From Saitoella complicata NRRL Y-17804 (Eukaryota > Ascomycota > Saitoellomycetes > Saitoellales > Saitoellaceae): a stretch of 64,000 nt of DNA. Positions 1 to 9,528 of the stretch are shown in pieces; positions within the stretch are counted from its first letter, which is position 1, and every line of letters starts with the position of its first letter. A program made the position numbers and the translations under genes. The notes beneath the pieces were generated by a model. That model saw only the letters and a program-made list of their open reading frames with translations. It was not told where the DNA came from and did no database searches. The DNA is taken from contig NW_017566992.1 in assembly GCF_001661265.1 (NCBI RefSeq), positions 298,488 through 362,487 on the forward strand, given 5' to 3'.

Positions 1-287
1 TTGTTCAGACCACGCAGCTTTCGCAGACACAACGAGAGGAGCTCACGAGACTCGAGAGGTGCGGCAACCCATGCGCTTGGTGGTTGAAGGTAACGCTCGC
101 AGTTCTTACAGTAGTGAAGGGTACCTTCTCTTGGAATACCATCGGTAATATCGGCAGACAACTTGATACAGTCGTAACAGAGGGCGGGTGCACTTCCCTC
201 CGGTGCCGGGATGGGGACACCACAGTTACAACAGAGGATGGTCGCTGTGGTGACGTGCTTGTGACCGAACGGGAGCTGAACAGACAT
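1..287 (-). CDS. NMD3: 60S ribosomal export protein Nmd3, N-terminal part
   Basis: Nmd3 is the adaptor that carries nascent 60S ribosomal subunits from nucleus to cytoplasm through Crm1. Reading leftward from the ATG at 287 gives 95 residues that stay open to the window edge. They contain the paired zinc-binding cysteines typical of the Nmd3 N-terminus: ILCCNCGVPIP near residue 18, LCYDC near 38, and YCKNCERYLQPP near 62. These are followed by the conserved stretch around LESRELLSLCLRKLRGLN, which is diagnostic of the family. The rest of the gene (family length about 500 residues) lies outside the window. No intron is needed in the visible part. A TCACGTGA palindrome lies about 140 bp upstream. 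The family call is firm; the gene is partial only because the window ends. Confidence 0.93.
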   Translation of the reverse strand, partial: MSVQLPFGHKHVTTATILCCNCGVPIPAPEGSAPALCYDCIKLSADITDGIPREGTLHYCKNCERYLQPPSAWVAAPLESRELLSLCLRKLRGLN

Positions 288-425
288 GGCGACGGTGGTT
301 TCGCTAAGGATCAAGGCCCGGAAAGGTTATAGGAGGAGTTCTTTCTTGCCTTTGGAGTTTTTTTTTGCCTTCGAGCGAGAGCGCACCTAAGAAATTCAGG
401 TGTGGCGCGACATACTTGGTATGCA

Positions 426-433
426 TCACGTGA
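426..433. promoter_or_regulatory. TCACGTGA E-box-like palindrome upstream of NMD3
   Basis: A perfect 8-bp palindrome, TCACGTGA, lies between NMD3 and the next gene. CACGTG cores are bound by bHLH factors of the Cbf1/Pho4/SREBP type in fungi. Its place about 140 bp before the NMD3 start fits a promoter element, but it is also close to the 3' end of the neighbouring gene and function is inferred only. Confidence 0.35.
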
Positions 434-464
434 TAGTAGTTATTAGGACGATAGCCCGATAACC

Positions 465-1499
465 TTAAGATAGCCACGAGAGTTCGTCCAGCAGCGATCG
501 CTTTTTCTTTTTCTTTTCCCCTCCCCCTTGCCCTTCGTCTTTGTCCGGTACTGCAGGCGTCGTCCTTTTGATCCCCGGCTTCAAGGGAGTGGGAAGTCTG
601 GGCGCATCACGGAACAGAAAAGCAGTGATGTCGTATGCCTTTGGCGCGTGTTTCCACGTAGAAGTCAAGCCATACCGACCTGGTGTTGCAGCAGATTGAT
701 TGCGAAGTGGCTTTGCATTGTTTGCCTGATCAGTCCCTAACCCAACCGGCAGCGCTTCCTGTGCCCGTGCCGCGAGATGCACGGGCCCAGTTTCTTGAGC
801 AACGTTTGACATGCTCGTTCTGGGCACTGTCTGGACGCTTGAGATTTGTTGCTGCCTCTGTGAATTATGTCGGACTGTCGCCTCAGTCGCCAGACGATCC
901 ATATTAGACCAGTCTCTTGGAGACTTCCTCACTGATTCTGGGCTCGTACCTCTTCTCTGACGTGTAGACGGAGAAGTATTTGTGCAGTCCTGCTTCGTAA
1001 GACACTGTATGCCCGGTTTCGCAGACGCACACGTCTTTACCTCAAGCTCGCCTGGATCCACTGGCTTTCTGATCGCGCTCGGCCTATTGCAGATTCTAGC
1101 TTCCCTTTCAGCAATGGGTTTTCTCAGCATATCAAGCAAAACCCGTGTCTCATTTGCATCTTCGCTTTCGTCTTCGTCGTTGCATGTGCTTCGTCCAAGC
1201 ACTTCCTTCTGTGCTGGTACATCGACTGTAGGCCGCTCGATTGATTTGCCCTTGATATCAGCAAGTTCGATTGCATGTCGCTGGTACTCGGATCGATGAG
1301 TATCCCGAAGAACGATGCCTACAATGTCCACCAGTTCGTCTTCGACCATGATGTATTTGTCGTCGTGGTGTGATCCAACGATCATAGAATCGGAGCACAC
1401 GGCATCGCACACAGCTGCAGTTGGCTTCACTGGCCGTGAGGTGGCAGGCCTTTGCGGCCCCTCTTTCTGTCTTTTCTGTTCCCAGGGCAGTTTTCTCAT
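465..1499 (-). CDS. hypothetical basic, mostly disordered protein
   Basis: I do not recognise this 344-residue protein. The first ATG is at 1499 (MRKLPWEQKRQ); the frame is open further upstream but only by way of non-ATG codons. The sequence is rich in Arg, Lys, Ser, Thr and Pro, with few predicted hydrophobic segments. It has an acidic stretch near residue 115 (NDEDESEDANE), a conserved-looking patch YDITAFLFRDAPRLPTPLKPG near residue 285, and a very basic tail (EKKKKKRSLLDELSWLS). The tail resembles a nuclear localisation signal followed by a short amphipathic helix. It lies head-to-tail with NMD3 and divergent from RPO41, sharing about 220 bp that contains an ACGCGT box. Coding status is supported by length and by lack of a better frame, not by homology. 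Confidence 0.5.
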   Translation of the reverse strand: MRKLPWEQKRQKEGPQRPATSRPVKPTAAVCDAVCSDSMIVGSHHDDKYIMVEDELVDIVGIVLRDTHRSEYQRHAIELADIKGKSIERPTVDVPAQKEVLGRSTCNDEDESEDANETRVLLDMLRKPIAEREARICNRPSAIRKPVDPGELEVKTCASAKPGIQCLTKQDCTNTSPSTRQRRGTSPESVRKSPRDWSNMDRLATEATVRHNSQRQQQISSVQTVPRTSMSNVAQETGPVHLAARAQEALPVGLGTDQANNAKPLRNQSAATPGRYGLTSTWKHAPKAYDITAFLFRDAPRLPTPLKPGIKRTTPAVPDKDEGQGGGEKKKKKRSLLDELSWLS

Positions 1500-1620
1500 C
1501 GCAAGCAGAACGGGAACGATATAGTTGTCAACGTTACATCCGGATACGGGAGTTATTAAGGGACCAAGGCCGCCCCTGCTCCGCCCGGCCAATATTTTTC
1601 GTGGCCTCGAGATTCCGCGT

Positions 1621-1626
1621 ACGCGT
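1621..1626. promoter_or_regulatory. ACGCGT (MluI cell-cycle box) in divergent promoter
   Basis: One ACGCGT hexamer lies between the hypothetical gene (start 1499, minus) and RPO41 (start 1718, plus). ACGCGT is the core site of MBF in yeasts. A single copy is expected by chance every few kilobases, so this is weak evidence of cell-cycle control. Confidence 0.25.
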
Positions 1627-1717
1627 GCGTTTTGGTCACCTCACTTAATAAATCTACACCGACTCCGCTCCGACGCAGGCGAATCAAGAAAAGTCTGCGA
1701 AGTCATATTTGACAGAC

Positions 1718-4700
1718 ATGCAGAGAATAGCTGCTGCGAGGCGTCGCGTCCTGACAACATGCTCCTTGTCGGGCAAATCAGTGCTGTTAGCTGGCCGCCT
1801 GTCAGTGGCATCCTCGGCATCCGTCGCTCTTCGTCAAACTCGCTTACAGTCGACCACCGCTGCTAGCTCCTTTGCATCGTCGCAACAAACTATCGAAATC
1901 CCTAAGAAAACCGACGATGATTTCATTATTGTTCGCCACAAGGATATGCCTGGCTCAAGCGGTCGCGATAATTTTACGGCCAAGGTCCGCGAAAGGAGCG
2001 AAGCTTTCTCTATCTATTACGCTTGTTTGGCGACAGGCAATGTAGAACGGGCGAAGAGTATCCTTTCAAGGTTGCATAATGTACCGCCTGCGACTGCGAT
2101 AAAGTTGCACAACCAGTACTTGTTTACCTTGGTAGGCGAGTGCGCAAAAGCACAAGACTTGTCACTGATGACCAAATGGTTGGACAAGATGCAGAAGGAG
2201 CTCGATATCGTGCCTAACGAAACCACCTATGCTATTCTTTGCAAGGGTGCTCTAGGCCTGACTGATAAAGACATGAGGGAGATGATGCTGAAGAACTTCG
2301 CAGAGATGTTCTTGAAGAACGGTGGAGTACTTGGCGATATGATTGGTCAAGCTGGAGTTTACAGTGTGGACGACATTAAGGCTTTGATTGATATGTTTGG
2401 TCTAAGTGTAGCTAACATCAAGCAAGGTAGCCGTCAAGTCATCGCAGATGCACTTGCTGCTGCGGAACGTCAAGTCTCGGAGGATGATGTTCAGAATATT
2501 GCGGAAGTTGCGCCTACCAAAGTGTCTGGTCCGGGGATGCACTTGCTGAAACAATCCCTCGCCGCATTGATTGATCCCAATTACTCAGCATCTGAAAATG
2601 AAGCTCGCATTCCATTCTCCATGCTTGAGAGCTACGAACGTCAAAAAATCCTGGAAGAGTCTGCCTTGGATGCTGCAGTTGCAAGATGGAAGCATGACCA
2701 CGAAACGACGGTCAATCGCGGAAAGTTGAATCCATTGAAGAAGTCACTTAACGCTTTGCTTTGGGAATGGCATCAGGCGTTGGTCCCGTTAATCGAGGAC
2801 GAAGTTCGCAGATGTAAGGAGGCCCAAAAAAACACTACTGCGGCAAGCGGAGCTGACGTGGACCGTCTGGCGTATGGACCATGTCTGTTGCTTCTGTCCC
2901 CCGAGCAGTTAAGTACCATTACAATCCTGGAACTTCTCCGTCTTCAAGGTACAGGTGGTGTTGCGGAGGGCATGAGAGTCGCGCGTGCCGTTCTCAGTCT
3001 CGGAAAGCAGGTGGAGAGTGAGGCCCAGGCCGACATGTTGAAGGAACAGGCAGACAATGGCATCCTTGTCGGCGACATGAAAACGATCTTTAGCAATGAA
3101 AAAGCCTTTGCCCTCGCAAAAGCGAAAGCCAAAGCACGTGCAAAAGGCGATATGGCGACTCCGGACACTGAATGGAGACCCGATTGGCCTCATACACTAC
3201 GTGCCCGTGTTGGCTCCGTTCTCATATCGTTGTTGATGCATGTCGCGAAAGTTCCCAATGAGGCCGATGACAGCGTTACAGGCGAGAAGCTTGTGGAAGT
3301 AACACCTGCTTTCTATCACGCATATCAGTATTCCAACGGTAAGAAGCTCGGTGTCATCAAAATGCACCCTGCTCTCATGCGCCACCTCGGCACCGATCCC
3401 ATGCGCGGTAACGTACACCCTCGGTTGTTGCCCATGGTTGTTCCTCCTCGTCCTTGGCTATCTTGGAATAATGGTGGTTATCTTAGAGCCAAAACGCGTG
3501 TCATGCGTACTAGAGATGCGCCTGAGCAATTGCTCTACCTAAAAAAGGCTTCAGATCGGGGTGATTTGGATCTTGTGTTTGCCGGTCTGGATGTTCTGGG
3601 CCGCACTGCATGGGCAATTAATCGAAGAGTCTTAGATGTGGCTGTAACGGTTTGGAATACTGGTGAAGCCATTGCTTCTATACCCGCTACCGACACAAAT
3701 TTTGAGTACCCATCGGAGCCTCCGCCAGACTGCGATCCCGCAATCAGGGCCATGTACGTGAGGAAGTGTAAGGAAGTGGCGCATGCTAATCAGAACAAGC
3801 ATTCTCTTCGCTGCGATGTGAACTACAAGCTGGAGATTGCCCGAGCCTTCGTGAATGAGAAGATGTACTTTCCGCACAATATCGACTTCCGTGGGCGCGC
3901 GTATCCCATTCCTCCACACTTCAATCACCTTGGCAATGACTTGTGTCGAGGTCTTCTGGTCTTCCACGAAGGGAAAGAACTGGGAGAGGAGGGCTTGAGG
4001 TGGCTCAAAATTCACATGGCAAACGTTCGTGGATTTGACAAAGCGAGCTTCAGTGAGCGTGCAGCATATACCATGGAGAATTTGGAACATATCTTTGATT
4101 CCGCCGATAAACCTTTGGGCGGTAAAAGATGGTGGCTGGAAGCCGAAGATCCATGGCAATGTTTAGCTACCTGCTTCGAGCTGGCTGATGCTTTGAGGTC
4201 GCCCAATCCCGAGAAATACATCTCTCGAATGCCCGTGCACCAGGACGGTACATGCAACGGGTTGCAACATTATGCAGCATTAGGTGGTGATATTGTTGGA
4301 GCAAAGCAAGTCAACCTTGAACCTAGCGACTCACCTCAGGACGTTTACACCGGTGTCGCAAACCTTGTCGCGGCTGAGGTTGAGAGAGATGCGGCCGCCG
4401 GGAATAGCAACGCTCAGGAACTGGTGGGTAAGATTACCAGGAAGGTTGTCAAGCAGACTGTTATGACCAACGTTTATGGTGTTACATGGATTGGTGCGCG
4501 TGATCAGATTGAGGGTCAACTTAGGGACGTCGGTATTCCTGACGACCGTGCCTTCGTTCTGGCAGCGTACGTTACGAAGATCGTCTTCTCGGCCATGAAG
4601 AGTATGTTTTCGGGCGCTCACATGATTCAGGATTGGTTGTCTGACGCTGCCAAGATTATTGCCAAGGCCCACCCTATCGATGCGGACGATGATACCAACA

Positions 4701-5407
4701 TGACTGCTGTCATTTGGACTACACCCCTGAACTTGCCAGTCGTTCAACCTTACCGCAAGATTTCGCGTAAACAAATCAAGACCAACTTGCAGACAGTGTT
4801 TATTTCCAACCCGGATGCCATGAACGAGGTTGATGTCAGGAAGCAGCGTACCGCGTTCCCGCCTAACTTTATCCATTCGCTGGATGCGACCCACATGCTA
4901 ATGTCTGCCCTCGCCACCTCCGAAGCAGGTATTACCTTCGCTGCCGTGCACGATTCTTACTGGACGCATGCCTCTGATGTGGATAAGATGAACGTCATGC
5001 TCCGGGACGCGTTCGTTCGATTGCACCAGGACGATATCATGGGTAACCTGAAACGAGAGTTCGAGGAGCGGTACAAGGGATACAAGACGCAAATGTCTGC
5101 TTTGGCTGATTCGGCGGAGGGTAAGGCAGTCTTGGCCCAGCGAGCCTCCAAGAGCCGTACGAAGTCTACGGAGGCCGATGTTGCCGATGTTGCCGATGTT
5201 GCCGATGTTGCCGATGTTGCTGACGTTGCTGACGTTGCTGAAGCCGCGTCGCCGACTTCGGCTGTGGAGGCTATGTTCGCTGAGGAAGCAGCGCCGAAGA
5301 AAAACAAGTCGGTGAAATGGTGGGGTGATCTCGTGTTCCGCCCCTTGCCAGCAAAGGGTGAATGGGACGTGCAGAACCTGAAGCAGTCACAGTACTTCTT
5401 TTCGTAG
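1718..5407 (+). CDS. RPO41: mitochondrial DNA-directed RNA polymerase
   Basis: This is the single-subunit, T7-type RNA polymerase that transcribes mitochondrial DNA. The ATG at 1718 opens a 1229-residue intronless frame. Its first ~45 residues are rich in Arg, Ser and Ala and lack acids (MQRIAAARRRVLTT), as expected for a mitochondrial presequence. A helical PPR-like region follows (about 70-180). The polymerase domain then shows DFRGRAYPIPPHFNHLG near residue 723, the palm motif HQDGTCNGLQHYAALGGD near 841 (first catalytic Asp), the O-helix region RKVVKQTVMTNVYG near 908 and HDSYWTHASD near 1078 (second catalytic Asp). The protein ends FRPLPAKGEWDV...SQYFFS, as fungal Rpo41 proteins do. Odd feature: just before that tail is a run of seven Ala-Asp-Val units encoded by a 9-bp tandem repeat. 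Identity is certain. Confidence 0.98.
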   Translation: MQRIAAARRRVLTTCSLSGKSVLLAGRLSVASSASVALRQTRLQSTTAASSFASSQQTIEIPKKTDDDFIIVRHKDMPGSSGRDNFTAKVRERSEAFSIYYACLATGNVERAKSILSRLHNVPPATAIKLHNQYLFTLVGECAKAQDLSLMTKWLDKMQKELDIVPNETTYAILCKGALGLTDKDMREMMLKNFAEMFLKNGGVLGDMIGQAGVYSVDDIKALIDMFGLSVANIKQGSRQVIADALAAAERQVSEDDVQNIAEVAPTKVSGPGMHLLKQSLAALIDPNYSASENEARIPFSMLESYERQKILEESALDAAVARWKHDHETTVNRGKLNPLKKSLNALLWEWHQALVPLIEDEVRRCKEAQKNTTAASGADVDRLAYGPCLLLLSPEQLSTITILELLRLQGTGGVAEGMRVARAVLSLGKQVESEAQADMLKEQADNGILVGDMKTIFSNEKAFALAKAKAKARAKGDMATPDTEWRPDWPHTLRARVGSVLISLLMHVAKVPNEADDSVTGEKLVEVTPAFYHAYQYSNGKKLGVIKMHPALMRHLGTDPMRGNVHPRLLPMVVPPRPWLSWNNGGYLRAKTRVMRTRDAPEQLLYLKKASDRGDLDLVFAGLDVLGRTAWAINRRVLDVAVTVWNTGEAIASIPATDTNFEYPSEPPPDCDPAIRAMYVRKCKEVAHANQNKHSLRCDVNYKLEIARAFVNEKMYFPHNIDFRGRAYPIPPHFNHLGNDLCRGLLVFHEGKELGEEGLRWLKIHMANVRGFDKASFSERAAYTMENLEHIFDSADKPLGGKRWWLEAEDPWQCLATCFELADALRSPNPEKYISRMPVHQDGTCNGLQHYAALGGDIVGAKQVNLEPSDSPQDVYTGVANLVAAEVERDAAAGNSNAQELVGKITRKVVKQTVMTNVYGVTWIGARDQIEGQLRDVGIPDDRAFVLAAYVTKIVFSAMKSMFSGAHMIQDWLSDAAKIIAKAHPIDADDDTNMTAVIWTTPLNLPVVQPYRKISRKQIKTNLQTVFISNPDAMNEVDVRKQRTAFPPNFIHSLDATHMLMSALATSEAGITFAAVHDSYWTHASDVDKMNVMLRDAFVRLHQDDIMGNLKREFEERYKGYKTQMSALADSAEGKAVLAQRASKSRTKSTEADVADVADVADVADVADVADVAEAASPTSAVEAMFAEEAAPKKNKSVKWWGDLVFRPLPAKGEWDVQNLKQSQYFFS
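5174..5236 (+). repeat. 9-bp coding minisatellite, seven units (Ala-Asp-Val)
   Basis: Five copies of gccgatgtt are followed by two of gctgacgtt, in frame within RPO41, giving (ADV)7 in the linker between the polymerase core and the conserved C-terminal tail. The five identical units suggest recent slippage expansion; the last two differ only at synonymous positions. Confidence 0.95.
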
Positions 5408-5702
5408 ATAATCAGGGGCCTATAGCTATACCTACAGGTAGGTAGCTATAGGGTACATCTGCATAGATTCAGGTGGTCAAAATTAGAAGCTGCAATTCTT
5501 TACACTCAACTCGATTGCGAAGCAAGTCTCATGCTGGCTACATACGTATACCTAGCCTTTTCTCCCTGCAGCGGCAGCTGTTTCATGGTCTTTGAATTTG
5601 GGGCTTTGCAATTGAATGCATACGTACAGCGTGGTAACCAGCAACAGCAGCACAGAATCTGAACCCTGCGACGACCCGACGACAGTATGATTTGCTCTAA
5701 TC

Positions 5703-6665
5703 CTACGCCCGTCCGAAACTAACTGACCGGCGATACTTGCTCCTCCCCGATAAACCGGTTGAACGAAATAAAGGAAGCGCCGTTAACCATCTCTCCAGTG
5801 TCATGCTGGGTGTTTCGCCTGCACTGAACGACCGCTCTTGACCAATTCCATGATCCTTGACGACCTGCTTAGCATAACTGAGCACCACCAAGACAAAATA
5901 GGCTTTGACGGCCCAGAAAAAACAAATAGCCATAATACTTGACAAGCTTTCTGGCTGTAAAACACCCTTGCCCACTCCTGGTACGCCAATACTAGAGGGC
6001 GTAACGGCCAAGTCGGCATTCTCGCCCGTCGCACCAGGAGTAGGCACAACGTGAACCTCCTCCACAGTATGAGCTGGATCGGTAAAACCAGCAACGTCCT
6101 GGACCATCTTGTCGCCGGCGCCGGTTGAACTTGACTTGGACAGAATGAGGAACCAGGTTGTTGCAAACATGACGGTATATGCTATGTTGATAATCGAATC
6201 AACGACAAAGGCGTATGCATACACCAGTGTCGGAAGAGGTTTCTCCTGTTTTTGCACAACTCAGCACGTACACAGGCACACGATGGACGATAGTTACCCT
6301 TTGAACGTTCTTCAAGCACCAAGAAAAGAAAACAGCAGCGAGTATTGAGTACACGTACATGCTCATCTGCCATGCTGAGATTTGAGCCCCTAGGAGATAA
6401 TCAGGAGGCAGTTCACAGCATAAAAGCAAAATCGTACCTGTAAAGACAGCCAGAAACCCATAGAACCCTGCAGCCTTGTTGAGAATGGTAAACATGGTGA
6501 TCAATTCAACTCCCGTGCGTAAGTTGTACATGCCGAGGAACCTCTGTTCGACGGTGATTATTAGTCGCCTACACCTTTCAGACTTTTCGTAGATGGACAT
6601 AGACGTACCCTGGGCAAGCGAAAGAAGGGGCGAATGGAAGCAGTGAGCTTCGTTGCATTGGACAT
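5703..6665 (-). CDS. KEI1: inositol phosphorylceramide synthase regulatory subunit Kei1
   Basis: Kei1 is the Golgi membrane partner that activates the IPC synthase Aur1 in fungal sphingolipid synthesis. Four exons give one frame of 260 residues: 6609-6665, 6438-6543, 6298-6374 and 5703-6245. The introns of 65, 63 and 52 nt all have GT/AG ends. The joined protein begins MSNATKLTASIRPFFRLPR and continues RFLGMYNLRTGVELITMF, then AWQMSMYVYSILAAVFF, then EKPLPTLVYAYAFVVDSIIN. These are the successive membrane segments and signature of the Kei1 family (DUF1753). A loop with acidic and Gly/Ser residues lies between the third and fourth helices, and the tail is basic (SGRSKYRRSVSFGRA). It is transcribed divergently from YPT6 across 228 bp. 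The family call is strong; exon joins are consistent in phase at every junction. Confidence 0.88.
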
Positions 6666-6893
6666 GGTGGTCAACTGCCACTGGGAGTGTATGCTGGTCA
6701 AGTGGGATGTATGCTGCTACTGCTACTGGGACTGTTTGAACGGGCTTGCATGCTACAGTATCGACGTCGGCCGCGCAGGGGTTGCGTTCACCCCGCGCCC
6801 CCATACGGTTGCTACAGGTATACGGTATACGGTACCAACCACCACACCAATCGCAAACACCAGCTGGGCATTCAATAGCATTCAACAGCATTC

Positions 6894-7682
<789 letters not shown>

Positions 7683-8070
7683 GAAGGAAGGGATATTGGA
7701 AGTGGTCCTATTGTAGGGCAACCGTCGTTCAGGGGGTGGGTATCGAGACACAATACAGATGTCAAAATTCAGGAATATACCACTACATCGTTATTCGATC
7801 CTCATTCTCCGAGCATATGCATGCAAGAGTAGAAACGGTACCATTGCAGAATAGCATTGCTAAAAAACCATCTAAAGAATGAATATACAGATGCTGCCCA
7901 GGCCAGAAAGGTATGGATCGCTGAAAGCGGCAACAATTGCTGCTGCTGCTGCTGCTGCACTGGCCCAGAAATGCCTATAAGAATACATACCACAGCCTAG
8001 AAGAGAATGACCGAACGCCTATACCTAAAAAGAGCAAACAAGAAATTTCAAACCATTATGTCCTCGCCCC
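7683..8070. other. convergent intergenic region
   Basis: This 388-bp region lies between the 3' ends of YPT6 and the tRNA-binding protein gene. It holds a GCT microsatellite at 7939-7958. I see no convincing gene; short frames here have no recognisable content. It presumably contains both 3' UTRs and poly(A) sites. Confidence 0.6.
7939..7958. repeat. GCT trinucleotide microsatellite
   Basis: Six GCT units plus GC form a perfect 20-bp tract in non-coding DNA between two convergent genes. Confidence 0.95.
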
Positions 8071-9249
8071 TCAACAGATTTTGCCGCCTTCAACGCCGGG
8101 GCAAAAGCACTCCCCCTTCCCTTCAATGTACAATTTCCTTCCATCCCACCTCCCGAGGCTATCATTGCCTACGGTGAAACCTCCAACAATCTCCTCCCAG
8201 ACAGTCTCCTTTTTCCCAAGCACCTTCGGCGGAAGAGGCGCCGCAGCAGGGATCTTCCCCGAGGCTGTCTCAGCGGCTTCAACAGCGTGGATTTGCGCGG
8301 TGCCAGGAAGAACCATCCCCTCAACAACCACCCTCTCACCAACCCGAGCTTCAGTAGGGGGCTCCAACAAACGGACAACCTCACCTCCCTCATCTTCCCG
8401 GACACCACACAAAATCATACCTTCAGACTTGATGCCACGAAGTTTCTTAGCAGGCAGGTTCGCGACGACAACTACCGTTTTACCCGTCATCTCATCTCCA
8501 TTCGGATAAAACTTCTTCAAACCAGATAAGATAGTGCGCTCACAAGTAGCTGACGAAGAAAGTCGGATTGTGTGGACCCAGAGATGAGGGGCTGTCGGAT
8601 GCGGCGTGGTAGATGTAACACACCCAACCAAGAGATGAAGACGATACATAGGATGAGCGGGGGGAAGATTCAACGTCTGCGGGCCCTTCGTCGCTTCCAT
8701 TGGCTTCGCCAGTGCGCCCTCAGCGGGCGTTTCATCAGCATCCGAGATGAGCGAAGCGATGTGAGAAGAAAGCTGTTCCTGGGAAACCTTCGACGCGGCA
8801 ACGGTAGAAAAGAGCATCTGCTGGACAAACCCTCTCGAGGATGCTGCGCCAGACCAAATGCTCATATTGACGTCCATTTGCTTGGAAGGCGTGCCGGCAC
8901 ACGGTCCAACTTGCTGGCTCGAAGGCGCTGCGTTCACAAGAGATTCATGAGCTACCATCTTGTCCAAAGAAGAACTTAGCTCGAAATTTGTCATCACTGG
9001 TGTTCCAGGGATGGTTCGCGGTGCCGGAGACGAGTAAATCGGCTTCACAGAAAACGTCGTAAAAGCAGAGGCATTGCGACGATGACGGGTAGGGGTACCG
9101 CAAACAGGAGCAGGAGGGGCCTGAGTCAAAGCAGGGATAACAGAAGAAGTAGAGTGCCTAGCGGGGGAGATCACCGGCTTTCCAAGGGAGAGTGATGCGG
9201 ATCGAATATGACGACGGTAAAACGCAGACTTTGAAGGAGAAGCGGACAT
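8071..9249 (-). CDS. tRNA-binding (EMAP II/Arc1-type OB-fold) protein
   Basis: The ATG at 9249 opens 392 residues without introns. The C-terminal ~190 residues carry a tRNA_bind OB-fold as found in Arc1, EMAP II and the tail of bacterial MetRS. It begins YRLHLLVGCV and contains the strongly conserved core GLKKFYPNGDEMTGKTVVVVANLPAKKLRGIKSEGMILCGV, then ETVWEEI and a final KLYIEGKGECFCPG. The N-terminal half is Ser/Pro/Thr-rich with an Arg-rich beginning (SAFYRRHIRSASLSLGKPV) that could be a mitochondrial targeting sequence. A role as a tRNA-delivery cofactor for aminoacyl-tRNA synthetases is inferred from the family. I see no GST-like interaction domain as in Arc1, so partners are unknown. 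Confidence 0.82.
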   Translation of the reverse strand: MSASPSKSAFYRRHIRSASLSLGKPVISPARHSTSSVIPALTQAPPAPVCGTPTRHRRNASAFTTFSVKPIYSSPAPRTIPGTPVMTNFELSSSLDKMVAHESLVNAAPSSQQVGPCAGTPSKQMDVNMSIWSGAASSRGFVQQMLFSTVAASKVSQEQLSSHIASLISDADETPAEGALAKPMEATKGPQTLNLPPAHPMYRLHLLVGCVTSTTPHPTAPHLWVHTIRLSSSATCERTILSGLKKFYPNGDEMTGKTVVVVANLPAKKLRGIKSEGMILCGVREDEGGEVVRLLEPPTEARVGERVVVEGMVLPGTAQIHAVEAAETASGKIPAAAPLPPKVLGKKETVWEEIVGGFTVGNDSLGRWDGRKLYIEGKGECFCPGVEGGKIC

Positions 9250-9528
9250 AGCTCGGCGGGGAAACAAGATGCAGCGGATCAGAAGCGCGACTGTAAGATC
9301 AAACTCCCTTTTGATCTTCAGAAGGCCTGCGCCGATTCTCGGCCTTGAGGTGCGGATGCTTGGTTTCGTCAATTTAGGATTTTTTGAGGCGCGCAGATAT
9401 TACATCCACGGTTATATACAGCAACATTGCAATTGCTGCAGCAGCCAGCAAGCTGAGATGGGTACCTCTTACGCTGAAGTGCGCTATTCGAGTAGCAATA
9501 GGATACATTCAGTAGAGTATTTCACGAG

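Noticed and set aside
4331-4894. 187-residue minus-strand frame inside RPO41
   Set aside because: It overlaps the catalytic core of the polymerase and is a shadow of its codon usage.
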